64,000 nucleotides of DNA from JADLDB01 sp040752975 (GTDB lineage Bacteria > Myxococcota > Myxococcia > Myxococcales > Myxococcaceae), in the NCBI GenBank assembly GCA_040752975.1, contig JBFMHF010000014.1, positions 1-64,000 of the forward strand. The letters are read 5' to 3'. The notes under the pieces were generated by a model, which saw nothing but the letters and a program-made list of their open reading frames with translations, was not told the origin of the DNA and made no database searches. The position numbers and the translations under genes are program-made. Shown here piece after piece: positions 1 to 7,765 of this stretch (position 1 is the first letter of the stretch; each line of letters starts with the position of its first letter).

Positions 1-162
1 GGAAAGAACCCCCGCATCGAGGTGCCGAAGGACTTCCTGCCCGACGAAGACAAGCCCGAGGGCATCGCCGCCGCCCTGAAGCGCTTCGGCATCGAACGGG
101 CCTCGGGTTCCGACGGCGGTGTCGCGGGCCAGGGCGCTGACCTCCCTGACGACGACGAATAG
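1..162 (+). CDS. C-terminal end of an unidentified protein (partial)
   Basis: Frame 1 is open from the first base to a TAG at 160-162 and gives 53 residues. The fragment is rich in charged residues and Gly. It contains a short helix-like stretch (IAAALKRFGIERAS) and ends in an acidic tail, LPDDDE. The start and most of the protein lie outside the window, so no family can be assigned. Codon use, with G or C in most third positions, fits a real gene. The following 180 bases carry the promoter region of the next gene. Confidence 0.6.
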   Translation, partial: GKNPRIEVPKDFLPDEDKPEGIAAALKRFGIERASGSDGGVAGQGADLPDDDE

Positions 163-245
163 GCCTCCTAACTGTCCGAAACGCGGCCTGTTCCAGCCGC
201 TACAGGCTGGTTGAACGACATTCGGCGGGTGCGCCGGCCAAAAAT

Positions 246-273
246 TTGCCGGGTCGAGGTCGATCGCTACACT
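246..273 (+). promoter_or_regulatory. candidate sigma70-type promoter upstream of the small basic protein
   Basis: TTGCCG at 246-251 and TACACT at 268-273 are separated by 16 bases; each matches the vegetative consensus at four of six positions. The predicted start lies near 280, leaving a leader of about 60 bases before the ATG at 344. A perfect dyad follows immediately at 284-298. The call rests on sequence match only. Confidence 0.35.
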
Positions 274-283
274 GGCCAACAGT

Positions 284-298
284 TGCGGCTCAGCCGCA
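284..298. promoter_or_regulatory. 15-bp perfect dyad, possible operator or leader hairpin
   Basis: TGCGGCT and AGCCGCA flank a single central C, giving a perfect 7+1+7 inverted repeat. It sits just downstream of the predicted start of the 246-273 promoter and 45 bases before the ATG at 344. That position suits an operator. A one-base loop is too small for an RNA hairpin unless the stem frays. Confidence 0.3.
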
Positions 299-343
299 TC
301 GTACATGGCCGGTTGTTCAGGTAACGGAACGAGGGCACACATC

Positions 344-664
344 ATGGAGCGGAAGGGTGGCAGCACGGCGGTGGTGACGGCGGAGACGGTGGCGGCGGCG
401 CTGGCGAAGACGGCGACCACGGCGCGCGAGGAGCAGGTCCTGCGCATGCGCTACGGCGCGGCGGTGGAGCACGACGCGCCGTTGCCCCAGGCGCACGGGG
501 GCAACGAGGAGCTCGAGGACGAGCTGCTCCTCATCGAGATGGCGCTGTTGCGGGCGCTGAAGCGGCGCGCGGCGGAGTCGAAGGCGAAGGCGAAGGCCGC
601 GGCGCCGAAGAGCGCGGCGAAGAGCAAGATCGTCAACGCGCTCAAGGCGAAGAAGAAGCACTGA
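344..664 (+). CDS. small basic protein with sigma-region-4-like motif and Lys/Ala tail
   Basis: The product is 106 residues. I chose the ATG at 344 because GAGGG lies 8 bases upstream; an in-frame ATG at 305 lacks such a site. Residues 26-39 (TAREEQVLRMRYG) resemble the start of sigma70 region 4, where primary sigma factors have a PREE-VLRMRFG block. The helix-turn-helix that should follow is not recognisable. Instead there is a variable loop and an acidic helix (ELEDELLLIEMALLRALKRR). Residues 78-106 form a Lys/Ala-rich tail like that of histone H1. This suggests a nucleic-acid or RNA-polymerase associated protein, but no function can be claimed. A perfect dyad lies in its leader. Confidence 0.6.
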   Translation: MERKGGSTAVVTAETVAAALAKTATTAREEQVLRMRYGAAVEHDAPLPQAHGGNEELEDELLLIEMALLRALKRRAAESKAKAKAAAPKSAAKSKIVNALKAKKKH

Positions 665-680
665 CCGAAACTGGGGCGCT

Positions 681-2168
681 TCAGGCGCCCATCACTGCGA
701 CGCGGCGTCGGCCGGCGCGCAGCACGTCGAGGGCCTCGTCCCCGAGCGCTGCCGCCACCTGCGCCGCGTCGTCGCGTTGTCCCTTCCCCCACAGGTCGAC
801 CAGCCAGCGGCCCGCGGCCGGGTTGCGGAAGAAGTCCTCGTTGAAGCGCTCGCGCAGCGACTCGGTGAGGCGCGCCTCGAGGGCCCAGGTGTCCAGAGAG
901 AGGACAGCGTCCCCCAGCAGATCCCCTTCCACCAGGGCGCGGCCCCGCGGCACGTCGGCCAGCAGCGCGTCGGACAGGCGCGGCGCCGTGTCGTCCGCCG
1001 AGAGCGCGCCTCGCGCCAGCTGCTCCTTGTGCGCGAGGGTGAGCGCCGCGTCCTTGCGCAGGTGAAAGAGCTGGAAGAAGGCGAACAGCCGGGCCGCTTC
1101 GCGCGCCTGCGGGCTGGTGAGGCGGAGGTAACGCTTGAGCCACGCTTCCTCGAGGAGGAAGGACTCGAAGAGCCGCCCGTGCGCGAGCACCACGGCGCGA
1201 TCGCCGAGGCGGCGCTCCACGAAGGGAAGCCCCCGGGCCACGTGCGCGCGCGAGAGCGCCATACCCCAGCCCGACAGCCAGGAGGCGTACACCGGGTAGC
1301 CGAGGTCGGGCTGGAGGAGGAGCCGCAGCTCATCGGGCACACGCAGCTCGAAGAGGTGGGCGCCGGGCGCGCGGCCCTCCTTCGCTTCCTGGTCCACCGT
1401 GATGCGGCCGTCGGCGCTGGGGTGGAGGCCGAGATCGCCCAGGCACCGCGTCACCGCGTGGGAGAGGTCTTCCCGGCGGAACAGCTCCTTGAGCCACGGC
1501 GCCGTCGACGCGCGCTGGACGTCGTGGAGCCGGGCCTGGCGGGGCGGGAGCTGGGTGTCGAGGCGCTTGAGGGCGTAGCCGTGCAGATCCCGGTACGCGT
1601 CTTCGGTGTCGCGCAGGAGCGCAGCCGCCTGCACGTGACGGGGCGCCAGCGGCCTGCCGTGGAGCAACTCCACCAGCGCGGGAGGGTCGAGGCGGAGCTC
1701 GGCGGTGGCGGCGGCCAGCGCGTCGTCGCGGCGCGCGAAGCGATCGCGGCGCTCCCAGAGGTGGGCAGAGAGATCGCGCTCCAGCACCTCGCGCAGCTCA
1801 CGCGAAGAGAGGCGCGGCAGCTCCCGCAGGGCGTCGGCGGCCGTCCACGGCCTGCTCGCCGAGCTGAACGTGTCCCTCTGGAGCGCCTGCTCGACCGCCT
1901 CGCCAGGCCCCTGGGCGCGGAAGCGGACGAAGCGGCGGGCTATCTCCCGGCGCAGCAGGACCAGGCGTGCGCGCTTCCCCTCGTCGGTGCGCGGGCTGTC
2001 GATCAACTCCGACACGTATTGAAAGGCGTCGGGGCGGGTGAGCTCGTCCAACTCGGCCACCCGCGGCGCGTCAGCCGTCATCCCGGAGAACACACGCCAG
2101 TCTCGCGTCGCCTGTTCGTACAGGTGATCGTCCAGCCGTTCGACGAGGGCGTTCAGCGACAGCTCCAC
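681..2168 (-). CDS. M3-like metallopeptidase homologue, apparently lacking the zinc motif
   Basis: The product is about 495 residues, mostly helical, from a GTG at 2168. Another GTG at 2183 and an ATG 29 codons inside are alternatives, and none has a clear ribosome site. Residues 277-350 follow the layout I know from M3-type bacterial peptidases: a VRVPDE strand, then a segment that normally carries HEXXH followed by an ALHFAHV-like helix, then LPFE-RLGD and a TE-FLFE helix. Here the HEXXH position reads SGWGM (residues 299-303) and the downstream glutamate position is Leu 328. No other HEXXH occurs in the protein. I infer a catalytically dead homologue, perhaps binding or scaffolding. It is divergent from an M23 peptidase gene. 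Confidence 0.6.
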   Translation of the reverse strand: MELSLNALVERLDDHLYEQATRDWRVFSGMTADAPRVAELDELTRPDAFQYVSELIDSPRTDEGKRARLVLLRREIARRFVRFRAQGPGEAVEQALQRDTFSSASRPWTAADALRELPRLSSRELREVLERDLSAHLWERRDRFARRDDALAAATAELRLDPPALVELLHGRPLAPRHVQAAALLRDTEDAYRDLHGYALKRLDTQLPPRQARLHDVQRASTAPWLKELFRREDLSHAVTRCLGDLGLHPSADGRITVDQEAKEGRAPGAHLFELRVPDELRLLLQPDLGYPVYASWLSGWGMALSRAHVARGLPFVERRLGDRAVVLAHGRLFESFLLEEAWLKRYLRLTSPQAREAARLFAFFQLFHLRKDAALTLAHKEQLARGALSADDTAPRLSDALLADVPRGRALVEGDLLGDAVLSLDTWALEARLTESLRERFNEDFFRNPAAGRWLVDLWGKGQRDDAAQVAAALGDEALDVLRAGRRRVAVMGA

Positions 2169-2282
2169 GCCGCTATCGGGCACCAGCTTGGGCGATCCGT
2201 CAACTGCCCGAAGGTGGTGCGATGTAGTGCGGTGGCGGATCTCCCGGTAGAACGAAGGCAGCCTCGTCAGGAGTTGACCGCG

Positions 2283-3203
2283 ATGAGCCGCTTCCGCCGC
2301 ATCATCCGCTGGCTGCCCCTGGGGACGTTGCTCTCGATGCAGGTGCTGGTGTGGGGGACCCTCTTCAGCGGAGGCATGCGCGGCGTCGTCGCGTGGCTGT
2401 TCCTCTTGTCCGTGGTGCCGCTGCTGGGGGTGCTGTCCTTCCTGGGGGTGAGCGTCTACGCGGCCGTGCGACGGCGCCTCAGCCGAGCGGTGGTCTCGAC
2501 GTTGGCGGCGAGTCTGGCGGCCGTGGCGCCGGGCCTGTGGAACTTCGGGCTCCTCACCATGCGCTACCCCGCCACCATCGAAGAGCTGGGGCCGGGGGCC
2601 ACGGTGCGCCTGCCGTCCAACGAGACGCTGCGCGTGGTGTGGGGCGGCGATCGCCTGGAGACGAACTACCACGCGTCCACGCCGGATCAGCGCTGGGCGT
2701 ACGATCTGCTGATCGAGCCCTACTTCGTCGAGAGCAAGAGGCTGGAGGACTTCGGTTGCTACGGCACCCAGGTGGTGGCCCCGCTGGCCGCGAAGGTGCA
2801 CGCGGTGCACGACGGCGAGGCGGACGGGGAGCCTGGGGTGCTGGCGGGAGATCCATCGAAGGCGCTGGGCAACCACGTGGTGCTGGAAGTCCCCCAGACG
2901 GGCTTCCTCGTCCTCGCGCATCTCCAGCAGGGCAGCGTGCAGGTGAAAGAAGGCGAGCACGTGGAGGAGGGGCAGGTGCTGGGGCGCTGCGGAAACAGCG
3001 GGAACACCAGAGAGCCCCACATCCACATCCACCTGCAGAAGCAGGATCCCACGCGCTTCCCGGTGAACCTGGCGCAGGGGCTGCCGCTCTTCTTCCGCGG
3101 GCACGACGGGCCGCCCATGCCGGAAGGGGGCGTGCGGGAAGAGCAGGGCAAGCCTGTGGCGACTGGCGCGGTGGTGCGGCATGTCGCCACTCCGCGCGAG
3201 TGA
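2283..3203 (+). CDS. membrane-anchored M23-family peptidase
   Basis: The product is 306 residues from an ATG preceded by AGGAGTT at 7-8 bases. Three hydrophobic stretches (about residues 10-30, 37-60 and 70-95) anchor it in the inner membrane. A C-terminal lysostaphin-type domain follows, with the YDL (HxxxD-region) block replaced by RWAYDLL, GNHVVLE, and GNSGNTREPHIHIHLQ near the end. The HIHIH triplet supplies the usual zinc ligands. M23 enzymes cut peptidoglycan cross-bridges, and many membrane-anchored members act as divisome or regulator partners. The normal first ligand (H in the N/HxG block) is hard to place, so activity is likely but not certain. It shares a 114-base divergent promoter region with the peptidase-like gene. 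Confidence 0.8.
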   Translation: MSRFRRIIRWLPLGTLLSMQVLVWGTLFSGGMRGVVAWLFLLSVVPLLGVLSFLGVSVYAAVRRRLSRAVVSTLAASLAAVAPGLWNFGLLTMRYPATIEELGPGATVRLPSNETLRVVWGGDRLETNYHASTPDQRWAYDLLIEPYFVESKRLEDFGCYGTQVVAPLAAKVHAVHDGEADGEPGVLAGDPSKALGNHVVLEVPQTGFLVLAHLQQGSVQVKEGEHVEEGQVLGRCGNSGNTREPHIHIHLQKQDPTRFPVNLAQGLPLFFRGHDGPPMPEGGVREEQGKPVATGAVVRHVATPRE

Positions 3204-3262
3204 CTGGGCGCCGGGATGAGGTTGGTTGCGGCTATCCTCTCTGACTGGAGCCGGACTCCCGG

Positions 3263-4135
3263 ATGAAGCGACGCACCTTCCAGCCCGACGCGGCCGGCCG
3301 CCTGGACGACGCGATCGCGCGTGCGTTGTCCGTCACGGTGCAGGAAGCGGCGTCCCTGGTGGAGCGGGGAGCGGTCTACGTGGGCGGCCGACGGGCTCGG
3401 GACGCGAAGTCCCGGGTGGAGGCGGGCGCCCCGGTGGCGGTGGTGCTGGAGGAAGGCGGCCGGCCGGTGACGGAGCACGCCGCTCCGCCTCCGTCCCTCG
3501 TGGTGTTGTACGAAGACGACGACGTCATCGCGGTGGACAAGCCCGCGGGCGTCACCGCCCAGCCTACACCCGGCCGGGCTGGAGACAGCCTCGTCGACCT
3601 GGTGAGCGCGCGGCTGGGGCACGAAGCGGGGCTGGTGCACCGGCTGGACAAGGAGACGTCGGGCGTCACGGTGTTCGGCAAGCGCGCGCCCGCCACCACC
3701 CGCCTCGCCGCCGCGTTTCGCGAAGGCCGCGCGAAGAAGCAGTACCTCGCGCTCACCTCGGCGGGGCTCCCCGCGGAAGGACTCATCACCCTGCCGCTCT
3801 CGAAGGATCCTTCCCGGCCCGGGAGATGGCGGGCGAGCGCGAAGGCCAACGGCGTGCCCGCACAGACGCGCTTCGTGCGCCTCGCAGAGGGCCCGCTGTC
3901 GCTCGTGCACCTCTTTCCCCAGACGGGGCGGACGCACCAGCTGCGCGCCCACCTCGCGGGCATCGGGCACCCCATCGTCGGCGATCGGCTGTACGGAGGA
4001 GCGCCCGCCGCGCGGTGTCTTCTCCACGCGTGGAAGCTGGAGGTGGACGGGCTCGCGCTGGTGGCGCCGCTGCCCGCGGATCTGGCCGAGGCGATCTCGC
4101 TCGCCTTCCCGGGGCGCGCCGTGATCCCGAATTGA
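3263..4135 (+). CDS. RluA-family 23S rRNA/tRNA pseudouridine synthase
   Basis: The product is 290 residues. An N-terminal S4-like RNA-binding domain spans about residues 1-65. The catalytic domain has DKPAGVTAQPTPG (92-104), the signature HRLDKETSG (126-134) with catalytic Asp129, and TGRTHQLRAHLA (221-232) with GHPIVGDRLYGG. These are the defining motifs of RluA enzymes, which isomerise uridine to pseudouridine in rRNA or tRNA. Which site it modifies cannot be read from the sequence, so no Rlu letter is given. Length is normal for the RluC/RluD type. It is followed after 18 bases by a lipoprotein gene with its own -10-like box. Confidence 0.93.
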   Translation: MKRRTFQPDAAGRLDDAIARALSVTVQEAASLVERGAVYVGGRRARDAKSRVEAGAPVAVVLEEGGRPVTEHAAPPPSLVVLYEDDDVIAVDKPAGVTAQPTPGRAGDSLVDLVSARLGHEAGLVHRLDKETSGVTVFGKRAPATTRLAAAFREGRAKKQYLALTSAGLPAEGLITLPLSKDPSRPGRWRASAKANGVPAQTRFVRLAEGPLSLVHLFPQTGRTHQLRAHLAGIGHPIVGDRLYGGAPAARCLLHAWKLEVDGLALVAPLPADLAEAISLAFPGRAVIPN

Positions 4136-4138
4136 CGC

Positions 4139-4144
4139 TACAAT
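4139..4144 (+). promoter_or_regulatory. -10-like hexamer 9 nt before the start codon
   Basis: TACAAT matches TATAAT at five of six positions and ends 9 bases before the ATG at 4154. It overlaps the end of the pseudouridine synthase gene. A transcript starting 6-7 bases downstream would have almost no leader. No good -35 box is seen. Confidence 0.35.
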
Positions 4145-4153
4145 CTGAGGACC

Positions 4154-4573
4154 ATGCTCCGTGCCCTCCTCGCCGTCGTCGTGTTCGCGCTCGTCTCCGG
4201 CTGCAGCCACGCGAAGCCCATGCTCGATCTCGCCTCACCCGACGCCGTCTCGGTGCTGAACTTCGGCGTCGCCCTCGGCGCCGAGTTCCAGCGCAACGAG
4301 CAGCTGCCGCCGTCGCTCCGTGTGCCCGAGGCGACCGACCAGCTCTCACAGGGCGCGCTCAACTACTACGCCGATCAGGCCGGCTATCAGCGGCCGTACC
4401 CCGGGCCCGATCTCGTCGAGTTCCTCAAGATGCAGCCGCTGCGCTTCGAGCACGTGGCGATGGTCGTCTCCGCGGTGGAGACGGCGATCCAGGTGGCGAA
4501 GTTCGTCGGCCCCATACTGAAGATCTACACAGATCTGCTGCTGGTCATCCCTCGGCTCTTCATCGGCAGGTAG
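4154..4573 (+). CDS. small lipoprotein of unknown function
   Basis: The product is 139 residues. A signal peptide ends in a lipobox, LVSGC, with Cys17 as the predicted lipidated residue. The mature part has no recognised domain. It is amphipathic, with hydrophobic helices near residues 100-135 (AMVVSAVETAIQVAKF and TDLLLVIPRLFIG). It faces an outer-membrane protein gene across only four bases, tail to tail. A TACAAT box lies 9 bases upstream of the ATG. Confidence 0.7.
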   Translation: MLRALLAVVVFALVSGCSHAKPMLDLASPDAVSVLNFGVALGAEFQRNEQLPPSLRVPEATDQLSQGALNYYADQAGYQRPYPGPDLVEFLKMQPLRFEHVAMVVSAVETAIQVAKFVGPILKIYTDLLLVIPRLFIGR

Positions 4574-4577
4574 GCCC

Positions 4578-5483
4578 TCACTTCACCGGGAGGAAGTCGC
4601 CGGTGAACTGGAAGCCGAGGCCCATCAGCGGCAGCGCCCGGCTGGTGTCCACGCCGGTGCGGTACGGGTGCTTCAGGAACCACTGGATGAGCAGGAACAC
4701 GGTCGGGTTGTTGAACTTCGCCCCGTCCTCCACCTTGAAGGTGTAGCCGATGAAGGGGCCGACCCGGTGCGTGGAGTTGTCCGGCACGCGCTCGCCCGGC
4801 GCCACGTGCTTGTTGGGATCGTAGAAGGGCGCGCTCGCCGTGTACCGCAGACCGGCGATCAGCTTGTTCGCCAGGCCCTGCCACACCACGTCGAGATCGT
4901 TGGTGAAGAACCAGCCGCGGTTGGGCACGCCGAGATCGTAGAACTGGTCGTAGAAGATCCGATCGCTGGTGCCCATGTCGGGCCGGAGCAGCCGCGCCTG
5001 GCTGCGCACGACGATCGGCCCCACCTTGAACTGCAGGTTCGCGCCGATGGTCACCTCCCAGCCGTTGGCGGTGGTGCCGGGCGTCTGCTTGAGGGCGGTG
5101 TCGGAGAAGTTCGAGTTCGCCGAAGGGAAGCCCTGGTACAGGTTGAAGGTGCCGAAGTACTGCACGAACTGGACGGTGGCGAAGAGGCCGAGCACCGTCA
5201 GCGGGTTCACCTCGATCATCGGTCCCACGCGAATGAAGGCCGGGCTGGCGATGATGTTCACGCCTCCGCCCACGAAGTTGTCGCGCAGCGGCACGCTGGG
5301 CGTCTCGTACAGCCGGTACCGGTAGGTGAAGTTACCGCTGTAGAGCAACCCGAGCGGGTTGTAGCGGAGCGCGAAGGTGTTCTTGTGGACGATGCGGTGC
5401 TGGGGCGGGCCCTGGTCAGCCAACATCTGGGCGGCGGCGGGTGAAGACACCACGAGGGTGGCGAGCAGGGCGGGGGTTCGCAT
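4578..5483 (-). CDS. predicted outer-membrane protein
   Basis: The product is 301 residues. I chose the inner ATG at 5483 because it begins a compact signal peptide (MRTPALLATLVVSSPAAAQ) with an AxA cleavage site; the frame is open further upstream. The mature part is rich in aromatic residues and alternating strands such as NTFALRYNPLGLLYSG, TYRYRLYE and GPFIGYTFKVED. It ends in FTGDFLPVK, fitting a beta-barrel of roughly 10-14 strands. No specific family is recognised. It is transcribed divergently from the propeller-cytochrome gene across a 278-base region. Confidence 0.65.
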   Translation of the reverse strand: MRTPALLATLVVSSPAAAQMLADQGPPQHRIVHKNTFALRYNPLGLLYSGNFTYRYRLYETPSVPLRDNFVGGGVNIIASPAFIRVGPMIEVNPLTVLGLFATVQFVQYFGTFNLYQGFPSANSNFSDTALKQTPGTTANGWEVTIGANLQFKVGPIVVRSQARLLRPDMGTSDRIFYDQFYDLGVPNRGWFFTNDLDVVWQGLANKLIAGLRYTASAPFYDPNKHVAPGERVPDNSTHRVGPFIGYTFKVEDGAKFNNPTVFLLIQWFLKHPYRTGVDTSRALPLMGLGFQFTGDFLPVK

Positions 5484-5541
5484 GGGACGGGCGAGGATCG
5501 GGGCAGCGGGGTGAGGCTGCAACGACTTTCACGCGGCGATC

Positions 5542-5559
5542 CACGACGAAAAAGTCGTG
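5542..5559. repeat. inverted repeat in the divergent promoter region
   Basis: CACGAC and GTCGTG flank a six-base loop, GAAAAA. The ACGACTTT just upstream at 5522-5529 is also complementary to AAAGTCGT at 5551-5558, so two alternative pairings are possible. The site is 59 bases upstream of the outer-membrane protein start. An operator or a leader structure are both possible. Confidence 0.3.
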
Positions 5560-5686
5560 TCGCACCCGTGGCGCTGCGCCCTTACGCCCGGCCCCGCTTG
5601 TCGCGCGTCACGCAGGACTCTGCACAACCGCGCGGCACTGCGCAGCCTCCGACACACCTGCCCCTGCCTTCGCGCGACTTCAGGCG

Positions 5687-5702
5687 TGGCACCGTCGGTG
5701 CA
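5687..5702 (+). promoter_or_regulatory. candidate sigma54 (-24/-12) promoter
   Basis: TGGCACCGTCGGTGCA has the invariant GG and GC dinucleotides separated by exactly 10 bases, with TGGCAC at -24. The -12 element reads GTGCA instead of TTGCA. Transcription would begin near 5714, about 48 bases before the ATG at 5762. The window also encodes a GAFTGA-type sigma54 activator at 12627-14006, but any link is inference. Confidence 0.4.
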
Positions 5703-5761
5703 CCAGCCGCGCGCGTCGTGGGGAGTCATCGACGTTGATCTTCATCAACCCGGAGCGCGCC

Positions 5762-7651
5762 ATGCCGTCTCGCCTCGCCTTCGCGTCCTTCGTCGTGTCG
5801 TTGTGCCTGTCCTGCACTCGTCCAGCGGTGGTGCCGAAGAGCTCGGGCTCGATCGCCGTCAGCCGTGACGACGCGCTGCTCTTCGTCGCCGACGCGGATC
5901 ACGATCGCCTCACCGTCATCGACACCGCGACGCGCGCCGTGGTCCGACAGACACCGGTGGCCCGCGCGCCCGAGCGGGTGCTGGTCGCGCCCGATGGCGC
6001 GGTGTACGTCTCGAGCCGGGGCGCGCGCACGGTGTCGCGCCTCACGTCGGACGGCGCAGGCGTCGAGGCGACGGCCACGGTGGGCGCCGAGCCGGTGGGC
6101 CTGGCGCTCTCGAGCGATCTCACGCAGCTCTTCGTCGCCAACTCCATGTCGGGGACCATCTCGGTGTTGGACGCCGCCACGCTGGAGCTGCGCCGGGAGC
6201 TCGCCGTGGGAGGTCAGCCGTGGGCGCTCACCGCCGCGGCCGACGGGCGGCGCCTCTACGTGACGGACTTCCTCGCCGGCGGCGTGCGGGTGCTCGATCT
6301 CGATCGTGGCTCCCTGGCGACGCTGACGCTCACCCAGCCCACCGTCGCCGAGTGCGCATTCGGCGACGTCCCCGAGCGCACGCCCGCGCAGCCCGCTGAC
6401 GTCATCCTCTCTCCCGCTGGAGATCGCGTGTACGTGGCGCACGTGCAGAGCCGCACGGGCGTGACGCGAGGCTTCAACGTGTCGCTCCGCCTCGCCGTCG
6501 CCCCGGCCATGAGCACCATCGACACCGACACCGACACCGTCTTTCAGGACGTCGCGCGCACCACCAACGCCCTGACCGGCGAGCTGGTCAACGAGCCGCC
6601 GCCGTACCCCCCTGCGCTCTTGGGCACCAACCTCGACGAGAGCTGTCGCGAGGCGGGCGCGGGAACCGGCATGGACGCGCCGTCCTCGCTGGTGGTGGAT
6701 GGCCTCGGCCAGTGGATCTTCGTGGCCGATCACAACTCCAACGCGGTGGCCATCGTCTCGGCCGAGGGGCGCAGCGCCCCAGGCTACCGCGTGCCCGAGC
6801 GCGGCATCGCCGACGTGGTGCGGGTGGGCGCGCGCCCCACGGGCATCGCGGTGGCGGGCGATCTCAAGCGCGCCTGGGTGCACAACGCGCTCGACTACAC
6901 CGTGTCCGTCATCGAGAACCGCGGCGGCGCGTTGATCGAGTCCGAGGTGATCCCCTTCGATCGCTCGCCGCTGCCGCCCGACGTCGATCGCGGGCGGAGG
7001 CTCTTCTACTCGGCGGTCGATCCGCGCCTCACCGAGCCCGAGTTCGGCGGCGTCTCCTGCTCGAGCTGCCACCCCGACGGCCGCACCGATGGGCTGTCGT
7101 GGGTCCTCCCGCAGCGCACGCCGGAGGCTCCCTGGCAGGCGCCCGGCACCTGGCCTGCCCGCAACACCCCCGCGCTGTGGGGCGTCACCCGCACGGCGCC
7201 CTACCACTGGGACGGCGCGCTCGCCGATCTCCCGGCCTTCTCTGCCCGCATGGTGTCGCAGATGGGCGGCTTCGGGCTCGACGAGAGAGAGGTGAGCGAT
7301 CTCACCGCGTACCTCTCCACCGTGCAGCTCCCCGACAACCCGGCCGCCGGGCTCCTCGCACCGGGCCTCGTCGCGCGAGGAGAGGCGCTCTTCGCCGAGC
7401 GCTGCACGTCGTGCCACGCGGGGGACGCGCTCACCGACGGGCGGACCCACCGCGACGCGATCTCCGGCGTCGCGCTCGATACGCCATCGCTGCAGGGCGT
7501 CTTCGCGTCGGCGCCGTACCTGTCGGACGGCTCGCGCGCGACGCTCCGCAACGTCCTCCTGGATCCCCGGCCCACCATCGCCTCCCACAACCTGGCGGGC
7601 CTGAGCTCAGCAGACCTCGACGCGGTGGAAGCCTTCCTCCGCACGAAGTGA
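5762..7651 (+). CDS. beta-propeller / di-haem cytochrome c lipoprotein (MauG-like C-terminus)
   Basis: The product is 629 residues from an ATG preceded by GGAG at 6 bases. A lipoprotein signal ends at Cys18 (SLCLSC). Residues 30-395 form a YVTN-type beta-propeller with repeated VSSRGARTVS, FVANSMSGTISVLD and FVADHNSNAVAIV blades. Residues 405-629 form a di-haem cytochrome region of the CcpA/MauG type, with haem sites CSSCH (433-437) and CTSCH (548-552) and the block APYHWDG. It should sit on the periplasmic face of a membrane and handle electron transfer or peroxide. The substrate is unknown. A full-length paralogue lies at 32232-34265. It stands alone behind a possible sigma54 promoter. Confidence 0.8.
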   Translation: MPSRLAFASFVVSLCLSCTRPAVVPKSSGSIAVSRDDALLFVADADHDRLTVIDTATRAVVRQTPVARAPERVLVAPDGAVYVSSRGARTVSRLTSDGAGVEATATVGAEPVGLALSSDLTQLFVANSMSGTISVLDAATLELRRELAVGGQPWALTAAADGRRLYVTDFLAGGVRVLDLDRGSLATLTLTQPTVAECAFGDVPERTPAQPADVILSPAGDRVYVAHVQSRTGVTRGFNVSLRLAVAPAMSTIDTDTDTVFQDVARTTNALTGELVNEPPPYPPALLGTNLDESCREAGAGTGMDAPSSLVVDGLGQWIFVADHNSNAVAIVSAEGRSAPGYRVPERGIADVVRVGARPTGIAVAGDLKRAWVHNALDYTVSVIENRGGALIESEVIPFDRSPLPPDVDRGRRLFYSAVDPRLTEPEFGGVSCSSCHPDGRTDGLSWVLPQRTPEAPWQAPGTWPARNTPALWGVTRTAPYHWDGALADLPAFSARMVSQMGGFGLDEREVSDLTAYLSTVQLPDNPAAGLLAPGLVARGEALFAERCTSCHAGDALTDGRTHRDAISGVALDTPSLQGVFASAPYLSDGSRATLRNVLLDPRPTIASHNLAGLSSADLDAVEAFLRTK

Positions 7652-7660
7652 CGCGGGCCG

Positions 7661-7717
7661 TCAGTAGCCCAGCTCGATGCCGAAGACCGGCGCTCCGCGC
7701 TGCATGTCGAGGTGCGT
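7661..7717 (-). pseudogene. possible remnant of the C-terminus of an outer-membrane protein gene
   Basis: In the minus frame ending at the TGA at 7661-7663, the last 18 codons read THLDMQRGAPVFGIELGY. This looks like the last strand of a beta-barrel with a terminal aromatic residue. The frame is closed by a stop just upstream, so no gene remains. It lies in the 114-base gap between the convergent cytochrome and glycosyltransferase genes. A chance match is quite possible for so short a string. Confidence 0.25.
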
Positions 7718-7765
7718 TCATCGCGCGTTTTCGGGCCCCGTGCCACGCCTGTCTTGAGCCCACCC

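Noticed and set aside
193..210. CCAGCC-GCTACA-GGCTGG hairpin as a terminator for the first gene
   Set aside because: The stem is only six bases and no T-run follows, so it does not qualify as an intrinsic terminator.
777..2282. Long plus-strand reading frame upstream of the M23 peptidase start
   Set aside because: It is the mirror of the minus-strand peptidase-like gene; its translation is Arg/Glu-rich and unstructured, and the M23 gene has its own ribosome site at 2283.
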